In this document: in pieces, positions 34,670 through 48,600 of the stretch
Numbering within the stretch: position 1 is the stretch's first letter
How the letters are laid out: each line of letters opens with the position of its first letter
Source: Centroberyx gerrardi
Taxonomy: Eukaryota; Chordata; Actinopteri; Beryciformes; Berycidae
Direction of reading: 5' to 3'
Assembly (NCBI RefSeq): GCF_048128805.1
Contig: NC_136000.1
Coordinates: forward strand, 24,586,049 to 24,650,048
Length of the DNA stretch: 64,000 bases
Program-made: the position numbers and the translations under genes
Notes under the pieces: generated by a model
What the model saw: the letters and a program-made list of their open reading frames with translations, nothing else
Databases searched by the model: none
Told to the model about the DNA's origin: nothing

Positions 34670-36454
34670 AGGAATGGGAGCTGGTGGTGTTGGGGAAGTT
34701 GAAGTGGAACCTGGCGGCGGTCACTCCCAACGACTTCATCGAGCACATCGTGAGGAAGCTGCCTCTACCCGAGGATAAGCTCGCACTTATACGCAAACAT
34801 GTCCAGACCTTCATTGCCCTCTGCGCCACAGGTAGGACGCAACGAGAGGCGATGTCACACGATGTTTAGGAAATTATGTCATAAACTTCCTAACTGATTT
34901 TTCACCGTAACACAGTGAAACGTGATGCAACAAAGAAGAAATGTCTCTGTTTTGACTAGGTGTCATTGGGAAAATGGATCCAAAAGTGCGATATCATCCT
35001 GATATCATATCAGTCCCTTTTTTTGGTGTTAGTTTTGCAAGTGACAGTAATCATGGATCAGCTGCCAAGTCAAACCAGGCGATAATGGCTTGCGTCAACA
35101 TAGTTGCGTGTGTTGCAAAATATCCTCATCTGCACCTTCTTCTTTCAGCACCAAATCAAAACCTCTTCTCTGAATAACAGTGACATGCGGGAACAACTCC
35201 GTTCAGAGGCGCATCGCGGGCCAGTCATGGCGCGCTGTAACTTAAGTGAGACGCATTACCTCCATGTGAAAATATTCGGCCTTAGAAAAACATGTGTCAC
35301 GGAAGACATTTCGGCATTAGACTCTCAGGTCTAACGTCCATCATCTGTCTTCTCCCGGGCTGGTATGTGGTCGTGTTTTAGAGGCGTATCAGTGGCTTCC
35401 AGAGCATCCAGTAACACTTCAAAGGAGAGCCTGCCTAGTTGAGGGGCATTCCCATGTCGCACAGGGTCGAGGAGAGGAACGGACAGGGGCGGAGGCAGGC
35501 AGGCCATTGTCTCTCTGCTCTCGAGGTGAATTGTTCCCGCAAGATCAAACATCCAGCGAGTCGTGGGAGGGACAGGGAGCCGCTAACATGATCCCAAGAC
35601 GCGGAGAGAACGAGGAGGAGGAGGAGACGCAGGAGGGGAAAGGGGAGTTCGAGGGAGTCGGAGGAGTGTATTGTTTTTGCCCTGCCAAAATTCTGAGGCA
35701 TGTCATGTTTTCATATCTCTTTCCCCACCCGCTTTCCTTCCCTCCCTCTCGCCCCCCCTTTCTTCTCACGCCTCCCCGCCCTACCGCTGGAGGGCATGAT
35801 AACTTTCCCATGTTGGGAGTCTCTGTGGGGCAGGTTCCTCCTGTTTGTGGCACCTCCAACTCCAGGTTCAAAGCCACAAAGGAGGCAGGGGGAGCAACAA
35901 GAGGGTTGCACCTCCACCAGTCCTAATCTTAACATTTGTGGGGGAGATTGCTCAATTCACATCTTTGGGAAACTTCACCGTATTCCCAACACCATGGAAG
36001 GGAGATCCGTACAGCTCCAGACCTCCAGCAGCGGGCTGGTTGGCCTGGTTGCTCTCCCTAGGATGGCACTCCTTTCTTTCCCACTTTCCAAGCGACAACC
36101 CTACCCCCCCACTCCCCCACCCCACCCCCCACCCCCCCACCACCACCACCACCACCACCACCACAACCAGCTTCGTTCTCTACACATTACTGGCCGCAAA
36201 CAGGAATGCTGACTACACCCCCTCATGGGAAACAACTGCTTGTGCTGAGATCATTTAAAGGAGTGTGTGTATAGCTAGATGAATAGATACAAGGGAGGGT
36301 GACAGGTATTTAAAACATAAAGTGATGGAATCCCCTGTACTGATTGTGCAATGGATATTATAGGGTGAGAATAGGTTCATGGTTTCCAAGTGGAACAGCA
36401 CACGTCACGGTGAAAAAATATTCATAGAAATGTCTCTTTTCTTCCTCCTCTCTG

Positions 36455-36492
<38 letters not shown>

Positions 36493-39400
36493 CCTATTTT
36501 GTGCCAATGGATTAATGTGAGGAATGACAGCGTGTCAGTGATCGGACCTATTCCCAAAGCAACATTGTGAAAGACTCAGCATGCACTTTGTCCTTAATTG
36601 CTTCAATGAGGCAGTGGAAATAAATTTACGAGCCTCCTGGAGTCGTCCTCCTGACATTTTGTGTTTTAGGAGAGGCTTTCTGGAGATAGCTCTGGATTAG
36701 CAACAGGCCATTTATCTGTGTATGCTCTCCTCAGACTTGTATCCAGGCAAACAGAGAGCAAGGGCAAGACAGAGAAAGAGAGTGGAGAGAGCGAGAGTGA
36801 GTCAACAATTTGGTGCATCTGAAGATCTCTGGGAATTCGAAACCCCATTTGTGGAACGTTCCCAGCCGTAAATCTCGGGTTATCTGGTGAGAATCCTCCT
36901 TGAGACGTCCTCTGAGCAGAGCTGAGAAGGTAAAGCCAGAGCAGGAGGAGGAGGAGGAGGAGATCTCTCAGGAGGATTTACATTTGCAAGACAGTTGACA
37001 ACAGGTCACCTGTGGCCTTCCTATTTCATACAATCACATTCAACCCAGCACCACTCCCACCGCTGCTACCCCTATATTGAAAAAGAAAACGTGCATAAAA
37101 ACCGGGGCTTTCTGTTTTCGAGGGAACAAGAAAGAGAGAGAGAGACGAGGAGAAAGTGGAGAAAAAGGCCTCTCATTTCTAATGGCTCCTCTCTTTTGAT
37201 GAAACAGTTCCGTTCGGGCCACTCGGTGGGATTTTGTCAGGTGGCGCAGGCTGGCTCTGTATTAATTAATAACATTGGCTGGCCCATTCAGGACTATGCA
37301 AATGGCTTGGGGGCTCAGCTAGAGGCTGGGAGAAAGGAGACAAAAGGCCTGGCCCCTACATTTCATATGCAGAGCCATGCGAGGGTCAGCGCTGCAGGGC
37401 CACTTGATAGGAAACACCAGCGTTTCCCTCAGGCAGACCGCCGGATAATAGCCCAGAAACAAGCTCATTAAGGGAGATTATGAACCTCCATTCCTACACA
37501 CAGACACCAAGCACTCCTAGTTTCCTCTTCTATTCTTATTCAATTGAGGTAAAGTGGGAGAATGGAGGGGGTGCATGGGGCAGACAGATGCACCCCAACC
37601 TGTCTGCTGCTGTTATTGAGCTCCGTCTTCTCGCCATATTGGCAGGGATTATGGTGTAGTTTTTTTTATACCGACTCCAATAGCTCTTGCTGTAATGGTA
37701 TGCATGGAATGGTGACAATGGTCATAGGAGTTGGTCAAAAGGAAAGCCTGGAACATGGCCAACAAAGTGTTGTCCAAGAGAGAGTCAATTGTCCTGGAGG
37801 ACATCATGTCGATCTGCTACAAGACATGAGAGCAAATCAAGATTCCGCGTGGACGAAGTGCTGGAGCGCAGAAGGATGGGGACAAAATTCGCCCAAAGTA
37901 TTTCAATTTTATTTCAAAGCAATGAATATATGCACAAAGGACCAATCAAGCATTCCAAAGCTGTCGTTACACCCTGACAGATTTTGGAGTTTGCCTTTCA
38001 AGATCCCACACAGCTCTCCAAGCTGTGTACCTGAATCCCGGAGGCCTATAGCCCATACAGGAAGAGAAGTAGGCAAATTGAAACATGCCTGTTTATTTTT
38101 TATGCAACAGAGGACCGACCAAACATTCTAAAATGATCCATAATCCCGCTCTCCTTTTAGCTATGGAGACTTAGCGGTCCTGAGGCTGGCTGGAATGCGC
38201 CTCCCAGCTTCCTTTCCAAGTTGCTGTTGTATGAAGAATCCCCTCCAGGCCCAACCCACTCTAGAGAAGAATGATTCATCTCAGATGTGGTCAATGAGAT
38301 GGTCTTTACTTGTGTTTGTTTACACTAAAAACTCCTTCATGTTTGATGAGTCAGAACCCCAACAAATTAGCCACCTCCTCCAACAAATTATCGTCTCGCT
38401 CCACACGCTCCACTGATGTTGGGAATCATGTCCGGTCCGGCTGCCTCGTCCACGGCTGAAGCAGGAGGAAGTTTCCTGACAGTATGCGCCCAGGAATGTG
38501 ATACACAGAGTGAATCATCGAGTGGCATGTCCTGAGCTCCCCTCCTCACCTCACTGGTGTAATCAGCACCACACTATAAATACTGTGGCCAGCTGAGTCA
38601 CACCAGAAAGGCCAGAGAGAGAGAAAGAAAGAAATTTATGGTTCGGATGTTGCAGTTGTCCCTGCAAAGCTTCAGAAATCAGAATCTTTTTTTATGCTTG
38701 GAAGTTTACCTCTGAGGTCATGTTAACCACAAAGACTAACATTTGTGGTTTGAAGTAAAGCAAATGTTAGTGGCAGCTCACTGGGGTACGGAGGCTCCGT
38801 AGTTTGACCTGAATGTTGTTCTCATGACACCAGAGCCTCTCTCTCACTCTCTGTCTCTCTCTCTTTTTCTCTTTCTCCCTCTCTCTCTCTTTCTTTCATT
38901 CCATTCCTTTCCCTCTGCAAGCGCAGCTGGTCTTTCTGGGTAAAGAGGCTTCAACTACTCCTCCTGCGCTGTTTATTCAAATCATATCAGCCCTGAATTC
39001 TGTCCAAGAAGACAACAACAGAGAGAGAGACAGAGAGAGAGAGAGATTAAAGTTTGCCATGGATGCGTACAAAGTGAGATGAGTATTCCAACAGGACATA
39101 AATAACAAAATTACCAATTCATGCTCTTCCAATTTGGAGAAAAGTGGACTTTTATGCTCCCCTCACTGGATCCGGTCCAAACCTGTATGCTCCTCTATGC
39201 TGCCGTTGCCCGAGCCTCGAGGCTGCAGCTGTGACAGTGGAGATGATGGTGCAAGACTGAAGAAAGTTGTCACAGGATGCTACAATTAAGGAGGAATCCT
39301 GCTTTCTGGCAGATGAGGTGAAATCTCAATTTCAGCACACTGCGTGACTCAAACTCTCCCAAGTTTTGTTGTTTGTTTGTCTCCAGAGTGACCGTCCGGA

Positions 39401-42400
39401 ACAAGAAGTCGAATGGGATATGACAGATAGCAATATCAAATTATTGTTTTCTCAATAAGGGATTCCTCCCCGTGTCATGTGTGGAAGATCTCCTTAGCCC
39501 CAGTTGTGGAGTTGTTGTTTGTGCCTCTCAAGGAGCTACGCTAGGTGTACCGTCTGAGTAGCTCTCTACAAACCTTGTTTTGACTCCCAGGCCCTACTCC
39601 ATTAGTGGTGAAACATACTGTCATGCCAATCCCAAAATGATGTTTGTGTTTGACCTTAATCAGTCAACAGGCCCGGGTCCTCGTAACGCTACCCCTTTAA
39701 TAAACAAAGTCAATAAGCTCTACATGTATAGAATACAAGACCCTGATTTATAGCACTGGAAAGAGAGAGAGAGCAAGAGAGCGTTTGGGTTTTTTTTTTT
39801 TTCTTCTTTCTTTTTTGGCTGTTGTTCAACTTTCCAACTTTAATTAATTTACAAGTTTAATGTGCATACTGTGCATCGCAGCCACCCAGGAGGAGTGGGC
39901 CATGTAGGGCAGCAGACTGTGTGACCAGAGGCCTGAGGATGAAGTTTCAGGGGGTAGAAACACGGAGGAATGGAGGAGAGGGGGCGTAGGGAGGAGAAAG
40001 GGCCATTGAAGGGGGTGAGAGGCGTGCAGGCCAGGCCAGCCAGCCGCTGCTCACAGGGAGCTTTCCATCGCAGGCGTCCCCACTCAGCTACATACACTGT
40101 TTATCCTCAACATGAATATCAATGAGGGCCTCCTAAAATACGGCCATTCTTCCCCCCACACGCAGCAGCCACCAGGCCGGAGTGTCAGCCCGCATCGGCT
40201 GCACGCGCGCGTCCTTGTTCTGCTACAGACCTGTCTTGTCTTGAGTGCGAAAAATCAGCTTGCTGCCCACTGCCCGCCACTCAGCTCTCCCACAAACCTA
40301 AGTCTGTGCTGTGTGTGTGGGTGTCGGTGTGTGTGTCGGTCTCTCCGTCCGTGCGTCTGCGTCTATGTGTGTTAAGGCATGCACGCATCGGTGCATTGTT
40401 CCCTGTCTGTGTCTCTGAGGTGTCTGCCTCCTTGCCTGTCACTCTGCGCTCACTGCACACGTACAGTAAATCCGTGTATGCCTTTGTCCTTTTTCCCCTC
40501 TATAGAAAGCTGCGCTCTTACAGCAGTGATGTAATGCCGAGGGGCTTTGTGTGCTCTTTCCTCTTGGCTCGAGGTAGCCTTTAATAAATCGCCCCTTGGC
40601 AGAGGCCCAGCGGCTAACACAGGGGTGTATAATAAGTTCATTTATTTGTCAACACTGAGCCCACAAGATGAGAAAGCGCCTGGCTGTGCATGTTAAAAAG
40701 GCAGTGAGGGGCTGCCTTTACAGCTATCAAAGGGCCTACCTCTTTGATTCCGGATAAAAAAAAAAAAAAGAAGGAAGAAAAATCTCCTTCAGAGCCATCG
40801 CACGCAGTTTGCTTTGCAATTGAATATGGCAATATGTTAATGCGCAGGCTGTTTCTATGCCCCCACTGCCCACTCCTCCAGCCCATAGGTGGCCCAGGAA
40901 CAGAGGCATACTTGTGGGGGGGAGGAAGGGGGTGGCGAGGGTCGCTGGAGGGCGACTCTTTTCTTCTTCCAAAACCTCACAAGGGTCTGGACACAGACTT
41001 GAGAGCGATGTGCAGCAGAGCGGTGTTGTCTACCCCCTCTCCTCTCCCCACCACGCCCACCACCTTCCCCTTTTTTCTCCTTGTTGCCTTGTCGCCATAC
41101 CATCCATCCCTCCTTCTTCATCTCCCCCCCCCCCCGTCCACCCCCTGCCCCCCCCCCTCTAGCTACTCTTTGTCCAGCCTGTCTGACTGAATTGGTATCA
41201 GCAGAGAGGGGATGGATGCTGTGTCTCTCAATTGGGTGAAATGAGGTGATGACTCTGGACAATGGAGTCACACTCTTCTGCCTTCCTTCTCGCAGGCCCG
41301 CCACTCTATTAATATGCTAAAAGATAGGAGGGCCGCCAATGCAAACCGCTGCCTGTTGTAGCAACAAAGACTGGGGCATGTGTGCCATTCACTGGCCCCA
41401 TCTAAGGAGGCCATGTGTTGTCCAAAAAAGAAAGGTAGAAGTTGAGCAAGACATAAAGAGAGAATAGAGAAAGGAGTGAGTGAGTGTGAGTGTGTATGTG
41501 TATTTGTGTGTGTGTCTCTGTTTGTGAAGAGAAGAACTCTCTCTCTCTCTCTCTCTCTCTCCCTCCCTCTCTGTCCGTCTCCCTTGCTCTCTCTCTCTCT
41601 CTCACTCTCTCTCTCTCTCTCTCCCTCTATGCCAGTCGCCTTGCCTTTTCGGGCTTCTGGCCCGTTCACAAGCTGTCTCATTTGCATTATGAATGACAGT
41701 GAGGGGAGCTAACAAGGTTATTGGTCTTTGAGACGCACGCCTGTGACCACACGTGGAAAAAGGACCTACAGCAGTGAGCATTGGCAGAGGCACTGAGCCT
41801 CTTTATTCCTCCCTTTCCAAGCGCTATGGGGCTTTTTTCAGCGAGCACACGATTTACTCAGGAGATGGAAGAAAAGGGGCCGGGCTGGGGGAAAGGGGGA
41901 CGGGGGTGGGGTGGGGAGCGGGTGGGGGTGGTTGCTTTTCAGCTCCTTTACAAGCCAAGTGAACCCTCATTATCCAGGCCTCTGGTCATTAGTGAGCGCT
42001 GCGTTCAGACCCAGCGCAATAGAGGGATTATTTATTAGCTGACTGCTAGATTACCAAATCATATTGTCTCTGGGAGGGACGTATCTGTACCCCTTTTGTG
42101 GAGCATCTGAATTGAACAGTGCAATTCAGAAACTTCACCAGCTGAATACAGCATCCTGTGGTAAATCAACTGTTTCGGTCATTGGAGTTGATAAACTGAG
42201 CGTAAGATTTGAGCCCCTGACTTTCAGACAACAGTAAATGTGATGTCATCCCTTACCAGATGGGATATTATATCATTTAAAAAACAATAGCTTCGAAGAG
42301 ACCAGATACTCACTGAAGTGTTTCTTCCTCTAACAGATTTCAAATTCGTCATGTACCCTCCCTCCATGATCGCCACAGGAAGTGTGGGGGCGGCGATCTG

Positions 42401-45400
42401 CGGCCTACAGCTGGATTCAGCCGACCAGTCACAGTGGGGCGACAGTCTGACAGACCTGCTGGCCAAAATCACAAACACAGAAGTGGTGAGTTTGTTTTAT
42501 ACTCCGCTGTGACGTCCAGAATACTCAATGCAGCTTGGTTTGGTCAGGCGTTTTTTTTTTTTTCTAAAACATAAATTGACTTTAAAAAGATTTCCAATGT
42601 GGTCCCAGGATATAGCTTGATATTCCTGTCTGGAAAAATTTGGGAGGATGTTTTTCTGAGTAATATTTACATGAGGAGGAGTAAAGTATCTCTACCAGGC
42701 AGGCTTAATAGCTATTTCTAATCAGTTTGGTGTTCACTGGTATTTATCTAAGTACGGTGATTACAGTGAAGCTCTGATTCAACTCTGAAACAGCTGCTGC
42801 AAGCATTGGAAGTTTTTGATCTCATCAGCCAGTATCCCTCTCCAGGGAAGCATCACAATTAACTCAGCGTCTGATTACCACTGAAGTACACAGTTTTAGA
42901 ATATGTCTGTCACTCTGAAAACAAGCAAATGCAAAAGTTTTTCTCCCAAAGGCTCCTTTGCAACTATGCTGACTTTGCCTCTGGCAAGAAATTCCCTCTT
43001 ATTTATGTCCAAAGTTTAGAAATGCCACATCTGTGTTGAGCCCAGTGTGTATGCAGCGGAAAGTAGTTGAAATGTCACACTCAGATTTGCCTCCTTCCCT
43101 GTCACACGATTTCCCACCAACTCTGATCAGGGCTTTTACTGCCAACACATGCTTATCAGGTTCATCAGGTTTAATATCCAAGTACTATCTAAGCTCACCA
43201 CATCAGTCTCTGTCTAGTCTCCTGTGTCATACACTTTACTGGACTTTGACCTCGAAGCCCGCAGCAGGTTTCTTTCCCTCTCCCACCAACACGCTCCGGT
43301 CCGGCCCCTTCGTATAAAGAAGCCTCTTAATCCAGCCGAGCTGAGAGCGTATAGCTGCTCTGTCGCTGACAGGAATGCTGGCCAGGCCGTTGTGTGGCTC
43401 TCCGGGTACAGTGAGCGGTGCGGCAGCGTGGAGTTCAGTCCAAACACAGGCAGGGCCTCCGCCGACTCTGAGATGCCTGGCTTTCATCACGGAGAAGGGA
43501 GAGGGGTTCAGTTTCGAGCGGCGAGTCGGTGGGCAAAGCCGCGGAGGGTACGGGGCGAGGAGAGCGAGGTCGAGAGACGCTGATGAGAAAGCCTATTGGT
43601 TAGTAATAGCTGTGGTAATTCAAACATGAGCGCGTGAGCCGATGTGTGCACGCTGCACAGGGAGCAGATCTGAGGGCATGACACTGATCCCGGGCCTCAA
43701 GCCTGGTATGTTAAATTCTGTTGTAGCTGTCCCAAAAGGAGGTGAAGGAGGAGGTACAAGAAAGCTGTTGAAGTGTGAAAAGGACACCGAGGGGGTGTCA
43801 CGCCTCCCTTGCGACAGTCAGCCCTCTCTCCTCTCCTCCTATGGCCCATAATGCATCACTGCTGGAAAGCATGGCTCCCTCTGGTGCGAGGCGTGTGAAG
43901 TCTCGCTCAGCAGCGGAGGAAAAACAAATAGCTGGCCTCAGCAGCACAGGGCCTCAGTGTGTCTAGGCAGCGAGGTCTTAGACTTGAGGGAATTAAGTCG
44001 CTCCATCTCTCCATGATCAACTCCTCACATTCCTGGATTCAGACAAGCCATGGCTCTCAGAAAACACAGGAGGCAAAGCAGAGGGCACCCCTCCTGATTC
44101 AACATGTATGAGGGGCTTTAGTATGAAACGCTAAGCAGCCAGCCAAAAATAATCAAGGAGAGGATATTTTTTGTGTTAAAAGTTACTTTAGCGCACAACT
44201 CACACCAGACTTGTGCACCACTTGTGATGCAACTTCAAATGAAAAGCTTCACACAAAATTCTCATGACGACTATCCGTGTTAAGAGGTTGCTTAAACGCT
44301 GCTCACCCTGTTTGTCACTGTTGAGCAGACGAGCTTTCACACACTAAGAAAGAGGAATTGGTCATTGCTGGCTGTGCCGCTTTAACACTTACCCTACCTT
44401 CCTTTCCCATAAGCCACCCTCACCCTCAATTATCTGTTTGACTGCAGTCATCAGTCTGGTGGTATGAAGCAGAGTGTAAAAGTGTACACACGACATATTT
44501 GGTTTTGGCCGGGGGTGTGCAGGCTTGGCGAGATGTAGAGATGTAGGGCAGCGAGACCTGGGGCTTCTCGTAGCTCGCCGGCCAAACAGCCAGGCAAAAT
44601 ATGAAGGCAAAGCAACTTTCGCCAGCCTCTGCAGCTGCCGCTGCCAACAGCATCATGGCCAACGCCACCCCCCTGGCACCCCGCTGGCATCTGTGGTATC
44701 CAGAAGCTGTGGTTTTCCAGTGGAAATGTGATAGGGCCAAGTCACCATCTCGGGCCGCCGGGAGGAATGTGTGTACAGCCTCACACACACCTGGTGTGGC
44801 CCAGTGGGGCTCCCGGTTGGGGACAGCAGACGAGTCTGCGTGCCAGGGAGCCGAGCCATGATGGGCAAAGGGATTGGCAGAGAGAAAGAATGAAAACTGT
44901 GTGAAAGTGTTGAGTTTGGAGAGGGAGCGAGATCAGTTGTGATTCCTTTAAACTGTACGGGTCATCTGTAGTGACAGTAAGTATGCTGGCACGTGTACTT
45001 CTCCGGAAAAAAATGTAGACGTTGTGGAATCTGTTGCAAGGGTAGAGTGTTGCTCTAATAAAAATAATACAGTTGAGGATGACGGTGTTGCATTCAGGTC
45101 AAATGTGGACAACTTCCTTTTATTCTTGGGAAGAGCGGGAGTAAAACAGGAAGAGAGGTTAGAGAGATGCAAGGGGTAAGACCACCAGTTCCTAGTTTTC
45201 ATCCTCTGGCACTCGTCCACACTCACTCTCTCATTCATCTTTTTTTCCGTCAGGGTCACACACCAAGACACCGGAAACACATTTCCCCGTCCCTCCCTCT
45301 CTTCCTCCTTTCATTCCACTCTTTCGTCAGCCTCTGACCAACGCTGAAGTTATAAGATGGTTGAAAGTGTTTTTTGTGAAGGGGGATTCACCAGTAATGT

Positions 45401-45618
45401 GTTTGAGCCAGAATACATTCAACAATATTGCATTTATTGGGAAGGATAATTTCCCCATTAATATAGCCTGTGGCGTCACTGCTTGTGATGTTTCAGCACA
45501 CAGGCGAAAGAAAGAGAAAGGTCACATTTTCTATTGTTGCTTGTGCAAATTTAGGTCATGTGGTGACTACTTATTTCCAGCCTCAGCCTCAGGATACATT
45601 TTTTAAGATTCCCTAAGA

Positions 45619-45668
<50 letters not shown>

Positions 45669-48600
45669 TGTCTGTGTGCCTCTGCCTGTGTGTGTTTGTT
45701 TCAGCTGTCTGACCACCAAGTCCTCCCAGAGTAGCAAACACTGTCTTGTGTGGTACAGTCAGCAGTTAAAATACATTCCATGGCTTCACACATTTCTTCC
45801 TTTTGGTTTTGTCTGTCTGCACGACTTCCCCCTACCGCCGGCTGTGATGTCACAAAGGCCGCCCAGGGATAATCCGCATGCCTCGATTCGTCAGAAAGCC
45901 AGTTTGTTGCAATATGATGGATGTTTGAGGTGGGGCAGAGGGAGGGTTGTAACGACGAGGGAGGGTCGGAGGTGGTCATGTGTTTTCGGGGGCTGAGGCT
46001 GCGACAACAAGATGCTGCAGCGTAGCACTACCTCCCATCGCCCGGCTTATTCGGTGCTGTTGGCCCCCCTCAGTATCCAAGTACCTTGGATACTTGCCTC
46101 TCTGAAAACAGTATTGGTGTTTCCAGTAGTCACACATTGAAGTCATTAAAGTTTCTCGAATAAAGCCCATGGGGCTTGGCATGGGATCCGAACTGCCGCT
46201 ATAAAGAGCAGCAGAGAGAGAGGAGGGGGGGCAGAATGTCTTTTAAGAAGTAAAGGCCTGCATTCTTGCGGTAGGACACAGGCAGTTCCTTTACATGTTC
46301 TGTGCTTTACTTAATTTTCTCACAGGAATTGAGATTTTATGACTAATGGGGCACATGTTGGTGGGAAGATGTCGTGTGTGTGTGTGCGTATGCGTCTGTG
46401 TGCGCACGCTCGTGTTAGTGGCCAACCTCTGGAGGAGATTAAAGCGACAGACGCCGCTCGGGTTTCCTCCACGTCAGACCCGTTGCCGGGGGAAACGTTC
46501 TCCCAGAGGCACCCGGCCCGGAGCAGTCCAACCTCCCCAGCATCACATCGATCGTCATGGATTTAGACCAAAACAAAACTCACTAGAAGTAATCATTTGT
46601 AGATGTTGGAGCTCTTAAAGAGATATAGATGTCAAGGCAGGAATTACTTCAGGCAGACTGCAGATATCAGCAAAACACCCTCTAGGCTCATGTTATGAAT
46701 TATTTTGTCAATGGTCCTGTGATGTAAGGGGTTTCTCAGCCTTCTTTACAAGAGCTTTCATTCAGTAAACAAGTTAGCCATAACAGCCACAAGTGTAGAA
46801 TTTCAACAAATTGCCAGTTAGTTTTAACAGTAGAGGTCGTTGTCAGTCAGAAATTCGTATAATTTACCTTTGAGGACGTAGTGCATGTTCCACCCTGTAA
46901 TGTGTCTTGCTGCTTGACCTTTGACACTGTGACCTTTTGTTACTCAGCCGTGTGCAGCTCCTGAGGAGCAATTCCCATGTGAGTGAGGTCTCTGTTCTCA
47001 TTTCACCGAGGCCCAGCAGCCCCCAGAAGCTATAACACAGGCTCAAACTGTGGCCCATCAGGTTTAAATTAGCTGTAAATTTCTAAAGAATGTTTCCCCT
47101 CTCCACAAGCAGTATACATTCACCCAACCCTCCAGCCATGGGGCGCTCTCAGTCATTTTTCCCACAGACGCCTGGTGCTTAAGTCCGGGCGTTATGCGTG
47201 TGTGTGCGTGCGAGGGCAAAGGACTCGGCTTCAGGTGTGTTGCAGCATTGCACCACCAGAGAGCAGTGTTATCTCTGCACTCTGGATGATGGGAGCCTAC
47301 CTTATATGAACATATCACATGGCTTGTACTATGGCAGCAGTCTGGTTTTACTTCCTCAAGATCTTGAATGACTGTCATCGCCGCTCCTCACCACACAGAA
47401 GCAACATATTGGGGTTTTTTGTTACTGTTTCACCCCCTGTCTTCGATCCTCTTTTTTACCACCCACACTCCTCCCTTTAGGAACTCCCCGCTTCTCTCCC
47501 CTTCCCGGTTAGTCGCTCCCTATGCCTTCGCGGCGCTGTCCCCTCTGTCAACCCTCCATCAGGGAAGGATATGAGGGCTCGGCGCTGTTGAGAGGCTCCT
47601 CTCCCGGGAGGATTCTCGGATTGCCGCGGCAGCCTTTGATGGTGAAAGGCGAGCCGGCCGGGTCTCAGATGGATCCCCTGCAGGCAGGCAGGCACACAGA
47701 CTGGCTCTCGTTAAAAAAGCACCACCTTTGTGTTCCCACAGGAGGTGGATGTAATTAACATAGCTTTAGTACTACCTGTGTTTTCACCCGCCGTTGTCAA
47801 GGCTACTTCTGTTTGGGTTTTGTGTGTGTTTTTGGAATGGCGGAGGTGGGATAGGTGGGTGGTTTGGATGGGGGGGAGGGAGTAATGTGTGTGTATGTAT
47901 GGGTGTGTGTGTGTGTGTGCGTGAACACTATAGGGGTGGTGTTCAGTGCACAACCCTGGTGGGCTGATGTAATGCTTGGGTCTGCTCCTTGTCTGTGCTC
48001 AGGCTTGGCAGTGTGTGGAGCTGCTGGGAGGGTAGCGGTCATTCAAAACCCCTGGCCTCTCCTGCCCAGGGGCCCCTGCGCCGCCGCACCACAGACCCCC
48101 GTTTCCCGTATATTCACTACAGTTTTCCCTATCTCTCTTGTCACTTCTGATGATAGCTGTGAAGGGCAATTTCCCCACAGGGGGAGAGCAACTTGTCCGA
48201 TTCAGTCCGAACTGTGTGATTAAGGACAAGCCGAACAGCCTTCTAGCCATATGAAATATCGAGCAGATAAGTAACTGTGACAGCGGCTGTTTTTCTACTC
48301 ACCTGTGAGAAACTCATATTTGCTTTGGCTTGTGCGCTGAAAGTCTTGGATTTGCCAAAGAAGTCATGCGGACACAAGATTCTAAATCTTAAAAACATTT
48401 TGTGTCATGAGTCTGAAAATCTTATTTTCTTAAAAACAAGTGAATAATCAGCCAGTGGGATGAGATACTCCCACTTGTTGCTGGTACAGTTTTACTTGTT
48501 GCATCAGTTTTCTAGAAACAAGGCAGAATAAAGCAGATCACTCCACTAGTATAAAAAAGAAGACACTTCAAGGTTCAAGAACATTCTGATTGATTTGAAT

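Larger units (their letters stand above)
30939..34671 (+). other. ccnd2: ccnd2 intron 2
   Basis: 3733 bp. Contains a GA-rich tract near 31434-31462, a T-run at 31989-32010, a CA microsatellite at 34165-34208 and the CT tract at 34580-34667. The stretch 31680-31900 (GGCCTGATAATGCCAGCTGC, TTAATTAA and GTAAACAACA words) is non-repetitive and looks like a candidate conserved element. Confidence 0.8.
34832..42336 (+). other. ccnd2: ccnd2 intron 3
   Basis: 7505 bp, the longest intron. It holds CT/GA tracts (36463-36488, 38840-38900, 41537-41624), a CACC/ACC-rich patch (36090-36170), a GGA repeat (36942-36962), C-runs with G-quadruplex potential on the minus strand (41123-41158), and several non-repetitive, motif-rich stretches (37180-37460, 40540-40760, 41630-41760) that are enhancer candidates. 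Open frames within it have no domain or splice support. Confidence 0.8.

Noticed and set aside
35435..36258. Several overlapping open frames of 110-170 codons in ccnd2 intron 3
   Set aside because: They lie in GC-rich, CACC-repeat and polypurine sequence on both strands and have no domain or splice support.
40744..41304. Overlapping 148- and 149-codon frames on opposite strands
   Set aside because: Proline-, arginine- and glycine-rich translations of C-runs and GA-rich sequence within ccnd2 intron 3.
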